Part shown: positions 1-6,617 of the stretch, in pieces | How the letters are laid out: each line of letters begins with the position of its first letter | Numbering within the stretch: position 1 is the first letter of the stretch | Assembly (NCBI GenBank): GCA_039923455.1 | Contig: JBDTCS010000318.1 | Span: 1 to 8,297, forward strand | Direction: 5' to 3' | Length of the DNA: 8,297 bases | Origin: JBDTCS01 sp039923455 | GTDB taxonomy: Bacteria > Bacteroidota > Ignavibacteria > Palsa-1295 | Notes under the pieces: model-generated | What the model saw: only the letters and a program-made list of their open reading frames with translations | Database searches by the model: none | Told to the model about the DNA's origin: nothing | Translations under genes and position numbers: made by a program

Positions 1-1673
1 GTTGTTCGTGATGTCGCACGCTTGGAACTGCGTAGCGGAATAATTAATCCAAACAAGAGCAAAAGGGCAGCTCCAGAAATCCAGTACGAATAGATTTGAA
101 GTGGTGATGCTTCGAGTGTGTATGCGAGCGTGTAGTTGCCGGCGGGTAGCGTTGCTGTTGCACGGCCGGTGGTGTCGGGATGAGTTATGATCACTTGATT
201 ACCGGGCTGGCGAGTGATAATCCATTGGGGCCAGTACCAATTATGAAGCGTGACCTTCGTTGGTGCTGCGACTGATACGCTAAATGTTCTCTCGGTGATT
301 TGTGTGTGAAGTGCGGTGAAGCTAAAATCTTTTGCCTGTGATAAATCGGTGGTAGCAATGAAAGCATCCTGCCCATGATCGGTCGCAAATTGTATGACCT
401 CATGTTTGTCGGTGGATGCATAGGCCGATGCATACTCGGCCGGTTCATAGGGTGTCCACGGTGCGTTGGCTCCATGGACTCGCACTCCGAAAATTTGTAC
501 AACGGCAAAAAAGATTGCGCATACTGCCCAAAATCCTACCACCGGATTTATCCAGCGCTCTTTTCCTTCTCTACTTAAGACTGCGAAAGCATACGCGACA
601 ATCAAAATTCCTGCAAGCAACCAACGATAAGTGAATTGTATCGTTTGATTGAACTTCAGTAGTATCCACACCGGTCTTGAAATCGCGGCAGTTTGAAAAA
701 ATACGATCACGGCACACATCCAAAACAAGCAGAGGATCACTCTTCGGTGCTCAACGCGATTGCGAAAAGCAAAAAGAAGTATACCTGTTGCGAAGATTGC
801 AAAGTAGCCAATGAGTATTTGCGCATTTTCCGTGAAGTCTGTGCCTCCTTTTATAACCGAAAAGCTGTAGAGTGCGTCACGTGGGAGATCATGTGAGAGA
901 ATGAGTTTGCTGAGCTGTACATATTTTGCAAACTCGATAATTGGAAATAAGTAAGGCGAAGTAAGCAGCACGCCGATCATTAATGATCCAACTGCCCACC
1001 ATCGATTGTCTTCACCGAAATGATATGCCGCGAATGGAATGAGTACAGCAAATAAGAAAACGGTGCTCCCCGGTAAGTGTGAGATTAGAAGCAACGCAAT
1101 AGAGCAAGCGCATAGCGCAACGTCACGCCATCGCGGACGTTTAGAGTCGAAGATATTTAGTAGCGCCAGCAAGATGAGTGGTGGCCAAATGAATGCGAAG
1201 TGCTCGCTCAGTCCGCTACGCGAGAACAGAGTGAAAATGCGATACGGTGCGAAGCCGTAGATAAGTGCGCTCAACCATCTGCTCTTCGCGGATGGTGTTA
1301 GTCTTTTCGCAAGCGCATAAAAAGCGATCGCAGATGCAATCGTGGCTGCCGAGCTGCTAATCCAAAAGATCGTGAGTGTCGAGGCACTCGAAAAAATAAG
1401 CTTCAGTGGACCGGCGCAAAAATAGGCGAGTGGTGGATAGAAATAAAAAGTTGGTGAACCAAGTCCTGCGTATGCATCGGGAATCCATCGAGGCCAAAGC
1501 ACTCCACTGCCAAGTTGTGCGGCGAAAGTGTCGATCCAAACTAAAGCAGCAGGTCCATCGGAAGCGAGCGAATGTTTAAAGAAGGGTATAACGATCTCAC
1601 TCGCGGCAGCACACACAATTAGTATCGGCACAATCCGATTGAGTAATTGCGAAAAACGTGCGAAGAATTTCAT
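1..1673 (-). CDS. Large polytopic membrane protein, PTPS-related / GT-C-like (C-terminus beyond window)
   Basis: I read this frame codon by codon from the ATG at 1671-1673 to the left edge. It stays open for 557 codons and the stop lies outside the window. The N-terminus is a basic stub followed by a hydrophobic helix (about residues 14-31). An extracytoplasmic loop follows with Asp39 and Asp48, then LWPRW (59-63) and FYFYPP (76-81). About ten hydrophobic segments follow up to about residue 400. A soluble, probably beta-rich domain comes next, containing NWYWPQW and LPAGNYTLAYTLE, then a final membrane helix near the left edge. It is a paralogue of the gene just upstream (1701-3428), matching it over the whole length. 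The start is 27 bases after that gene's stop, so the two are probably co-transcribed. There is no Shine-Dalgarno sequence before the ATG. Known of the family: PTPS-related membrane proteins resemble lipid-linked-sugar glycosyltransferases, but their function is unsettled. The family assignment is from memory. The reading frame itself is certain. Confidence 0.85.
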   Translation of the reverse strand, partial: MKFFARFSQLLNRIVPILIVCAAASEIVIPFFKHSLASDGPAALVWIDTFAAQLGSGVLWPRWIPDAYAGLGSPTFYFYPPLAYFCAGPLKLIFSSASTLTIFWISSSAATIASAIAFYALAKRLTPSAKSRWLSALIYGFAPYRIFTLFSRSGLSEHFAFIWPPLILLALLNIFDSKRPRWRDVALCACSIALLLISHLPGSTVFLFAVLIPFAAYHFGEDNRWWAVGSLMIGVLLTSPYLFPIIEFAKYVQLSKLILSHDLPRDALYSFSVIKGGTDFTENAQILIGYFAIFATGILLFAFRNRVEHRRVILCLFWMCAVIVFFQTAAISRPVWILLKFNQTIQFTYRWLLAGILIVAYAFAVLSREGKERWINPVVGFWAVCAIFFAVVQIFGVRVHGANAPWTPYEPAEYASAYASTDKHEVIQFATDHGQDAFIATTDLSQAKDFSFTALHTQITERTFSVSVAAPTKVTLHNWYWPQWIITRQPGNQVIITHPDTTGRATATLPAGNYTLAYTLEASPLQIYSYWISGAALLLLFGLIIPLRSSKRATSRT

Positions 1674-1700
1674 TCAGGAATATAAATTCGGATCGTAACT

Positions 1701-3428
1701 TCAAACATGTTTTGGTTCACGCCGCATCTGAACGAAGCTTATGCTTGCAGCGATGAGCCAGATCAACAACGCAACACCGGAAATTCTCGCACCCCAAATT
1801 TCCGACCAACCTTTTTCGAGTCGGTAATCGAGTGTGTAGTTGCCGGCAAGTAAGTTAGCATTTGCTAAACCCAGACTATCCGCGTGCGTTGGAATCTCCT
1901 CTGTTCCACGATAAAGCTTCCACATCGGCCAATAGAATTGGTGCAATGTAACATTCGCGTTCGTGGTCAACGCAACGGACAAGCTTCGTCGGTTCGGCTC
2001 CGAATGGGTTAGCACAATTTGTTGTCGAATCGAATCCGGTCCGAGAACAAACGGGTCATGTAGATGGAGTCTCGCGTACGCTTTCGCCTCGAGAAAATCT
2101 GGTGCCGTTGTTGGTAAATGTTCTCCCGCGCCGATGCGTGCTTCCTCGACTGCTGGAGGTGGTGGCGGCCAAAGGAGCACGACGTATCCATAACGTAGAT
2201 AGCATCCGAACGATAGCGATGCAAGAATCAGTATGACTCCGATAGCTTGTTTTCGCAATCGTTGTGATTCAACAACGGATGCTTTCGATAAGAGTGCATA
2301 CAGCACCGCCGACACAAGTGGCAGCAAGAGTGTAAAGCGCCAAGTAAATTGTAAGTACTTTACGAGTGGAATGTATTTCCAAAATGGAGTAGAGATTCGG
2401 GGTATCTGAAAAAACAAAAGCACGCAGCCAACAAATACCCACGCTGCGGCAGCTTCACGATCGAACTGCTCCGATAGCTTGCTGCGAAGTTTATAGAGCA
2501 GGTAGCAGACGAAACTCGATAGGACGAACATCCACACTCCAATCTCAATCGAGATCGACTTCGGAACGTCCGACCGTACAAGGCCCTCAAGTTGATTATC
2601 CCATTTAACAAGCGGTGCTACCGAATGCTTGAAGAGTTGATCTGTCTGAAATAACGGTGAGAATTGTGCGATCGGCAATGTGAATGCCGCAGCGAGGAGC
2701 AAAGCGAATATCGCACCGATTATAGAGGGCCAAATGCTGCGCCAATTTTTGCGATGTGCGAAATAATAGAACGGGACCACGAGGCTCATAATAATGCTCG
2801 CTGGCACGTTCGTCAAAATAAGGAGTGCCCAACTCAGACTCGAAAATACAAAGCAGCGGAGATTGGTCGCACGATCTTGCTGAATTCCGCGCAACGAGAT
2901 ATCAATGCTCCAGAAGATTAACGGCACCCAAACGAAAGATAGATGCTGCCCGAGCGACGATGCCATAAAGATCGCATGAAAACCCGGAGATGAAAAGCCA
3001 AAAAGCAGACTCGCGGCTAACGCAGCAAGTCTGGATATCTTGTACGATCGTAAATAGAGTAGGCACGTAGCTACAGCGCTGATCGAGATAAGAACCTGCA
3101 GAACTTGAAATTGCCGAATCGCGTCGATGTTTGGCACGAGTCCTCGCAACAAGGCTCCGAAGAACGCAAGCAACGGCGGATACAAATAGAACGTACCCGC
3201 ACCCAGCCCTCCGAATTCATGTGGCAGCCATCTCGGGTACCACACGCCTCCATGCCAGAGTTCGGAGAACTCAGCCAGCCAGTCGAGGTGGACGTTCGCA
3301 TCGAATCCCCGCACAGGCAACGCAAACGCGAAGACGAAATGTAATGCTGCGGTACAAGCAAGCATTACGAGCAGAAGTTGTTCTGCTCGTGTAGATGCTT
3401 GCCACTCTTGCCGAAGCGATTCGGACAT
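1701..3428 (-). CDS. Large polytopic membrane protein, PTPS-related / GT-C-like
   Basis: This is a complete 575-residue protein. A first membrane helix lies at about 18-39. A loop follows with Asp43 and His47 in a D-x3-H arrangement, then WYPRW (63-67) and FYLYPP (80-85). Roughly ten more hydrophobic segments occur, at about 104-125, 133-150, 161-178, 194-221, 236-256, 294-313, 326-342, 363-381 and 395-413. Five prolines (421-425) open a soluble domain of about 125 residues containing FYWPMW (498-503) and LLAGNYTLDYRLE. A last helix lies at 549-567, ending in a short basic tail. The early acidic loop plus many helices and an extracytoplasmic domain is the plan of GT-C glycosyltransferases and of the PTPS-related family, so transfer of a sugar from a lipid carrier in envelope biogenesis is a reasonable guess, not shown. 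It is first of the two-gene tandem on this strand. No Shine-Dalgarno sequence is visible before the ATG. The TGA stop is at 1701-1703. Confidence 0.88.
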   Translation of the reverse strand: MSESLRQEWQASTRAEQLLLVMLACTAALHFVFAFALPVRGFDANVHLDWLAEFSELWHGGVWYPRWLPHEFGGLGAGTFYLYPPLLAFFGALLRGLVPNIDAIRQFQVLQVLISISAVATCLLYLRSYKISRLAALAASLLFGFSSPGFHAIFMASSLGQHLSFVWVPLIFWSIDISLRGIQQDRATNLRCFVFSSLSWALLILTNVPASIIMSLVVPFYYFAHRKNWRSIWPSIIGAIFALLLAAAFTLPIAQFSPLFQTDQLFKHSVAPLVKWDNQLEGLVRSDVPKSISIEIGVWMFVLSSFVCYLLYKLRSKLSEQFDREAAAAWVFVGCVLLFFQIPRISTPFWKYIPLVKYLQFTWRFTLLLPLVSAVLYALLSKASVVESQRLRKQAIGVILILASLSFGCYLRYGYVVLLWPPPPPAVEEARIGAGEHLPTTAPDFLEAKAYARLHLHDPFVLGPDSIRQQIVLTHSEPNRRSLSVALTTNANVTLHQFYWPMWKLYRGTEEIPTHADSLGLANANLLAGNYTLDYRLEKGWSEIWGARISGVALLIWLIAASISFVQMRREPKHV

Positions 3429-3829
3429 TCGGTTGTTGGATGTTGTATCAAAAAGTAAGCGATACGGCGTAAATTCGACAAGATAGACAAAGAAGAGAGC
3501 CGAACTGCTCCCGAATCAGCGCCGAGTACTCGATTATTGCACTATCGTGGGCTGAAATGAGCAGCGAGAAAGACGGTTTATTTCTTGGGGAAGTTCAGTA
3601 TTCAGCTTTTTTGCATGAATTCCTCATTTTTCCGAAACTCTTCAGGACAAGAGGCGGTTATTAGCGCGCTTGCAATATGGGAAAACGGCTTCAAAAGAGC
3701 AAAAACTCGTAAAAGCTAATTCTTATAAGTAAGCAGGTTCATTGATGTGATAGCTTCGCCTCTGCAAAAATTCCAGAGCGAGCGTTAGAGAACAAACGAC
3801 TCCGGTTCAATCCGAAGAACGTGTTCAAA

Positions 3830-3864
3830 TCTTTTTTGACTTCGTGCTTGCACGACAAAAAAGA
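3830..3864. repeat. Interrupted inverted repeat with T-tract and A-tract arms
   Basis: The outer arms are TCTTTTTTG (3830-3838) and CAAAAAAGA (3856-3864), nine perfect pairs. The inner arms are TCGTG (3842-3846) and CACGA (3851-3855) around a CTTG loop. Only a three-base bulge (3839-3841) breaks the symmetry. On either strand the T-run comes before the hairpin, the reverse of an intrinsic terminator, so this is not a terminator. It could be an RNA stem in the tuf leader or a DNA-level site between the divergent genes. Confidence 0.55.
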
Positions 3865-3911
3865 ATCCGAACGCTCCGCATGCGAAGCAGAGTGTACAAC
3901 AGCATAGGCGT

Positions 3912-3976
3912 CCAAGTCTTGCTATTGACACTTGGCTTAGTCCGGTAACAGTTTGTGATCATGGGATCACTACCGG
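3912..3976 (+). promoter_or_regulatory. Two adjacent stem-loops in the putative tuf leader
   Basis: The first stem pairs CCAAGT (3912-3917) with ACTTGG (3930-3935) over a 12-base loop. The second is longer: CCGGTA (3942-3947) pairs with TACCGG (3971-3976), and directly inside it GTGATC (3955-3960) pairs with GATCAC (3965-3970) around an ATGG loop. One seven-base bulge (3948-3954) gives 12 base pairs in total. A run of seven T lies at 4001-4007, too far downstream (24 bases) for a standard terminator. The pairings are seen directly; their role as RNA structure is inferred. Confidence 0.45.
3925..3951 (+). promoter_or_regulatory. Weak candidate sigma70-type promoter for tuf
   Basis: A perfect TTGACA lies at 3925-3930. 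The best downstream partner is TAACAG (3946-3951), 15 bases further on and matching TATAAT at only three positions. The -35 element is good, but the -10 and spacing are poor. If real, it would give a tuf leader of about 150 bases. It overlaps the stems described at 3912-3976, so both interpretations cannot fully hold. Confidence 0.22.
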
Positions 3977-4017
3977 GCCATCCACAGCAAACCGAAAAAG
4001 TTTTTTTGATCGCATTC

Positions 4018-4083
4018 TCTATCGACCTTGAAAGAGCGGGCAATGTATGCTCGTCCATTTGACTGTCGATGGAAGCTCTTTTT
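4018..4083 (+). promoter_or_regulatory. Candidate attenuator-like alternative structure just before tuf
   Basis: One fold pairs 4018-4026 with 4065-4073 (nine pairs, one G-T wobble) and encloses a second stem of 4036-4042 with 4048-4054 around an ATGTA loop. A competing fold pairs AAAGAGC (4031-4037) with GCTCTTT (4075-4081), seven perfect pairs. It shares bases 4036-4037 with the inner stem and crosses the outer stem. Its 3' arm runs into five T (4079-4083), as in a weak intrinsic terminator. The structure ends 28 bases before the tuf start codon. Switching between the two folds could tune tuf expression; this is inference from pairing alone. Confidence 0.4.
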
Positions 4084-4111
4084 AGTAGCGCACTCACAAT
4101 AGAACACGAAA

Positions 4112-5320
4112 ATGGCAAAAGCAAAATTTGATCGTTCAAAGCCACACGTAAACGTTGGTACGATCGGTCACGTTGATCACGGCAAGACGACGCTTACAGC
4201 AGCGATAACGATGGCGTTAGCAAAGAAGCGTGGCGGTGGTGAGGTCAAGACTTTCGATCAGATCGATAACGCACCGGAAGAAAAGGCACGTGGTATCACG
4301 ATCGCCACAGCGCACGTCGAGTACGAGACGGACAAGCGTCACTACGCACACGTCGACTGCCCAGGCCACGCTGACTATGTGAAGAACATGATCACGGGCG
4401 CTGCACAGATGGACGGAGCAATCCTCGTCGTAGCAGCTACAGACGGCCCAATGCCGCAGACACGTGAGCACATTCTGCTCGCACGTCAGGTTGGTGTGCC
4501 TCGTATCGTGGTATTCATGAACAAGGTTGATGCAGCAGATCCCGAATTGCTTGAGCTCGTTGAGCTTGAGGTTCGTGAGTTGCTTAGCAAGTACGAATTC
4601 CCAGGCGACGATATTCCGATCATTCCAGGTTCCGCACTTAATGCACTGAACGCAGGCTCCGATCCAACTGCAACAGCAGATGATCCTCGCCTCGAGTGCA
4701 TCTACAAGTTGATGGATGCAGTCGATGACTACATTCCAACTCCGATGCGCGAAGTGGACAAGCCATTCCTTATGTCGATCGAAGACGTATTCTCGATCAC
4801 TGGTCGCGGTACAGTCGGAACAGGTCGTATCGAGCGCGGCAAGGTTCGCATCGGCGAAGAAGTCGAGATCATCGGTCTCGGTCAGCATAAGAAGACCGTT
4901 GTTACCGGTATCGAGATGTTCCGTAAAGAACTTGACGAAGGTACCGCAGGTGATAACGTTGGTATCTTAATGCGTGGCGTGGAAAAGAACGATCTCGAGC
5001 GCGGACAGGTCGTCGCGAAGCCGGGTTCGATCACACCACACACGAACTTTGAAGCGAAAGTATACGTATTGTCGAAAGACGAGGGTGGCCGTCACACGCC
5101 ATTCTTCAACGGCTATCGCCCTCAGTTCTACTTCCGTACCACAGACGTAACAGGTGTTGCCTCGTTGCCGGAAGGTGTCGAGATGGTTATGCCTGGCGAT
5201 AACGTCCAGATGAAGATCGAGCTCATCAGCCCGATCGCTATGGAAGAGGGTCTCCGTTTTGCTATCCGTGAGGGTGGTCGTACGGTAGGTGCCGGCGTCG
5301 TCGACAAGATCACGAAGTAA
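4112..5320 (+). CDS. tuf: Elongation factor Tu
   Basis: EF-Tu is the cytoplasmic GTPase that carries aminoacyl-tRNA to the ribosomal A site. All diagnostic motifs are present in the 402-residue product: the P-loop GHVDHGKT (19-26), the switch I RGITI with Thr63, DCPGH with the catalytic His86, NKVD (137-140) and the GSAL guanine-specificity motif (173-176). Domains 2 and 3 follow intact, including GRGTVGTGRIERG and the C-terminal GLRFAIREGGRTVGAGVV. It is a little longer than the usual 393-396 residues. The extra length sits at about 180-200, between GSAL and YIPTP. The residue after RGITI is Ala65 where many EF-Tus have Asn. The start is fixed by the family N-terminus; no Shine-Dalgarno sequence is seen. 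The gene is followed by a strong terminator, then rpsJ. fusA, a frequent upstream neighbour, is absent. Confidence 0.99.
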   Translation: MAKAKFDRSKPHVNVGTIGHVDHGKTTLTAAITMALAKKRGGGEVKTFDQIDNAPEEKARGITIATAHVEYETDKRHYAHVDCPGHADYVKNMITGAAQMDGAILVVAATDGPMPQTREHILLARQVGVPRIVVFMNKVDAADPELLELVELEVRELLSKYEFPGDDIPIIPGSALNALNAGSDPTATADDPRLECIYKLMDAVDDYIPTPMREVDKPFLMSIEDVFSITGRGTVGTGRIERGKVRIGEEVEIIGLGQHKKTVVTGIEMFRKELDEGTAGDNVGILMRGVEKNDLERGQVVAKPGSITPHTNFEAKVYVLSKDEGGRHTPFFNGYRPQFYFRTTDVTGVASLPEGVEMVMPGDNVQMKIELISPIAMEEGLRFAIREGGRTVGAGVVDKITK

Positions 5321-5331
5321 TTATAGACATG

Positions 5332-5370
5332 GCGCGCAGCGAATGATGTTCGTTGCGCGCTTTTGTTTGC
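5332..5370 (+). terminator. Strong rho-independent terminator after tuf
   Basis: The 5' arm 5332-5343 (GCGCGCAGCGAA) pairs with the 3' arm 5349-5360 (TTCGTTGCGCGC). This gives 12 pairs with a single G-T wobble around a TGATG loop. A T-rich tract, TTTTGTTTG, follows at once, and more T-rich sequence runs on to about 5378. It starts 11 bases after the tuf stop. It should end or reduce transcription before rpsJ, so tuf is likely expressed at a different level from the ribosomal proteins. Confidence 0.9.
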
Positions 5371-5442
5371 TTTGTTTTGATAGTTGCATTGAGCCAAAAG
5401 TGCATACCGCACGGCTGGTAATGAAGAGTCCAGGAATAAGAG

Positions 5443-5745
5443 ATGCAGAAGATTCGAATCAAGTTGAAGTCGTACGATCATAATCTGATCGACAAGTCCG
5501 CGGAAAAGATCATCCGTACAGTGAAGCCTACGGGCTGCGTTGTTTCGGGACCAATACCGCTTCCGACCAAGAAGTCGACTTTCACGGTGAACCGCTCTCC
5601 GCACGTGGACAAAAAGAGTCGTGAGCAATTCGAGATTCGCGCACACAAGCGCTTGATCGATATTCTCAATTCCAACAGCCGCACTGTCGATTCATTGATG
5701 AAGCTTGAGCTTCCGGCTGGTGTTGAAGTAGAAATCAAGGTCTGA
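5443..5745 (+). CDS. rpsJ: 30S ribosomal protein S10 (uS10, NusE)
   Basis: S10 sits in the head of the small subunit. As NusE it also joins transcription antitermination complexes with NusB. The 100-residue product has the family hallmarks: KIRIKLKSYDHNLID at the start, GPIPLPT (36-42), the SPHVDKKSREQFEIRAHKR loop (52-70) and the PAGVEVEIKV end. Length is normal (about 100-105). A short Shine-Dalgarno sequence, AGGA, lies 8-11 bases before the ATG and supports this start. The gene follows the tuf terminator with 122 bases between the coding regions, so it needs either its own promoter or read-through; no convincing promoter was found. A long structured spacer separates it from rplC. Confidence 0.98.
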   Translation: MQKIRIKLKSYDHNLIDKSAEKIIRTVKPTGCVVSGPIPLPTKKSTFTVNRSPHVDKKSREQFEIRAHKRLIDILNSNSRTVDSLMKLELPAGVEVEIKV

Positions 5746-5933
5746 CGAAGACCCCGAAAAAGTTTTGGACTGCGTAAGGTGTTGTTCGCAGTCGCAGTAG
5801 ATCGGAGGGCGGGTCACCGTTACCTCTAACACGAGTAAAAGAGTGGTACAAGGATCCCTATTGTGATCCTATAAAAAGTGTTGGAACACTTTGAAGAGTT
5901 TGCTCTTCTTGTCGTTCCTAAACCTTAGCGAAG
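5746..5933 (+). promoter_or_regulatory. Structured 188-base spacer between rpsJ and rplC
   Basis: Several perfect stems can be read here. GACTGCG (5768-5774) pairs with CGCAGTC (5787-5793), and a second CGCAGT copy (5793-5798) can compete for the same 5' arm. Three more hairpins then follow almost without a gap: AGGATC (5851-5856) with GATCCT (5865-5870), AAAGTGT (5875-5881) with ACACTTT (5886-5892) around a TGGA loop, and GAAGAG (5893-5898) with CTCTTC (5903-5908) around TTTG. None is followed by a T-run, so they are not intrinsic terminators. The last ends 25 bases before the rplC start, which has no Shine-Dalgarno sequence. A role in translational control or mRNA processing is inferred. 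Confidence 0.5.
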
Positions 5934-6569
5934 ATGAGCGCACTATTAGGAAAAAAGATCGGTATGACCGGCGTGTTTGATGAACAGGGACAGTATGTTC
6001 CTGTGACAGTCATTCAGCTTGGTCCCTGTTTCGTCACGCAGGTAAAGACCAAAGTCATTGATGGCTATGATGCCATTCAGCTTGGTTTTGAAGAGAAGCC
6101 AGCACGCAAAGTGAATAAGCCCGAGACGGGCCACTTCACGAAGGCGACGGTTACGCCTAAGCGTTACGTGAAGGAATTCCGTTCGTTCGATGAAGCATCC
6201 GCAAGTACGATGACGCTCGGAAGCGAAGTCAAAGCTACGGATATCTTTCATGAAGGCGACACGGTTCACGTTGTGAGCACATCCAAAGGCCGTGGATTTC
6301 AGGGCGTAGTCAAGCGCCATCACTTTGGTGGTATTGGTCAGGCGACACACGGTCAGTCAGATCGTCAACGTCATCCTGGATCAATCGGATCATCGAGTTA
6401 TCCGTCACGTGTGTTCAAAGGTCAGCGTATGGCCGGGCGTATGGGCGGCGAGCAGATCACAACACGTAATCTGAAAGTGTTGCGCATTTTGCCTGACCAG
6501 CATTTGATCCTTGTTAAGGGTTCTATCGCAGGTGCGAAGAATCAACTTGTCGAAGTCGTTAAAGCTTAA
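5934..6569 (+). CDS. rplC: 50S ribosomal protein L3 (uL3)
   Basis: L3 is a primary assembly protein of the large subunit, with a long loop that reaches toward the peptidyl transferase centre. The 211-residue product begins LLGKKIGMTGVFDEQG (4-19), as bacterial L3 does. It has the central basic extension SKGRGFQGVVKRHHFGGIG (117-135), then THGQSDRQRHPGSIG (138-152) and FKGQRMAGRMGG (161-172), and ends LILVKGSIAGAKNQLVEV. Length matches the family (about 205-215). The ATG at 5934 is the only start consistent with the conserved N-terminus. It is preceded by GCGAAG rather than a recognisable Shine-Dalgarno sequence. It is separated from rplD by 48 bases containing a hairpin. Confidence 0.98.
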   Translation: MSALLGKKIGMTGVFDEQGQYVPVTVIQLGPCFVTQVKTKVIDGYDAIQLGFEEKPARKVNKPETGHFTKATVTPKRYVKEFRSFDEASASTMTLGSEVKATDIFHEGDTVHVVSTSKGRGFQGVVKRHHFGGIGQATHGQSDRQRHPGSIGSSSYPSRVFKGQRMAGRMGGEQITTRNLKVLRILPDQHLILVKGSIAGAKNQLVEVVKA

Positions 6570-6580
6570 GTTTCTTTACC

Positions 6581-6601
6581 GAAGATCATCAAGCGATCTT
6601 C
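6581..6601 (+). promoter_or_regulatory. Perfect 7-bp hairpin in the rplC-rplD spacer
   Basis: GAAGATC (6581-6587) pairs with GATCTTC (6595-6601) around a seven-base loop. No T-run follows, so it is not a terminator. It fills much of the 48-base spacer and ends 16 bases before the rplD ATG, close enough to affect ribosome access. The pairing is seen; the role is inferred. Confidence 0.45.
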
Positions 6602-6617
6602 AGCGGATTTATTCGAT

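Larger units (their letters stand above)
3429..4111. other. 683-base divergent intergenic region, no convincing gene
   Basis: This region separates the minus-strand membrane genes from tuf. No reading frame in it looks protein-like. The left half (3429-3829) shows no clear tRNA, promoter or repeat. The right half (3830-4083) carries several inverted repeats, listed separately, and probably forms the 5' leader of tuf. Promoters for both directions should lie here, but only one weak candidate could be picked out by eye. Confidence 0.6.

Noticed and set aside
1357..1539. Short minus-strand frames inside the left membrane gene (also 191-508)
   Set aside because: These are out of frame with the 557-codon open frame that starts at 1673, which has clear homology to its neighbour.
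3650..3763. AGAGGCG and CGCCTCT, a 7-base inverted pair about 100 bases apart
   Set aside because: A match of this length over this distance is expected by chance.
3802..3820. tRNA T-arm-like stretch, GGTTCAATCC
   Set aside because: The flanking bases do not form a T-stem, and no anticodon arm or acceptor stem is found around it.
3991..4010. AAAAAG followed by seven T, as a possible terminator
   Set aside because: The nearest good stem ends 24 bases upstream at 3976, too far for intrinsic termination.
3825..4145. 106-codon minus-strand frame in the tuf leader
   Set aside because: It overlaps the start of tuf and most of the leader inverted repeats, has mixed composition and shows no recognisable motif.
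4217..4888. 223-codon open frame antisense to tuf
   Set aside because: It lies wholly inside tuf on the other strand. Its sequence is rich in Cys, His and Asp with no domain-like pattern. Strong codon bias in tuf readily leaves antisense frames open.
5377..5406. TTGATA as a possible -35 element for rpsJ
   Set aside because: At usual spacing the downstream hexamers (GTGCAT, TGCATA) match TATAAT poorly.
5128..5646. 172-codon minus-strand frame across the end of tuf, the terminator and rpsJ
   Set aside because: It runs through a clear terminator hairpin and two conserved plus-strand genes, and its product resembles nothing recognisable.
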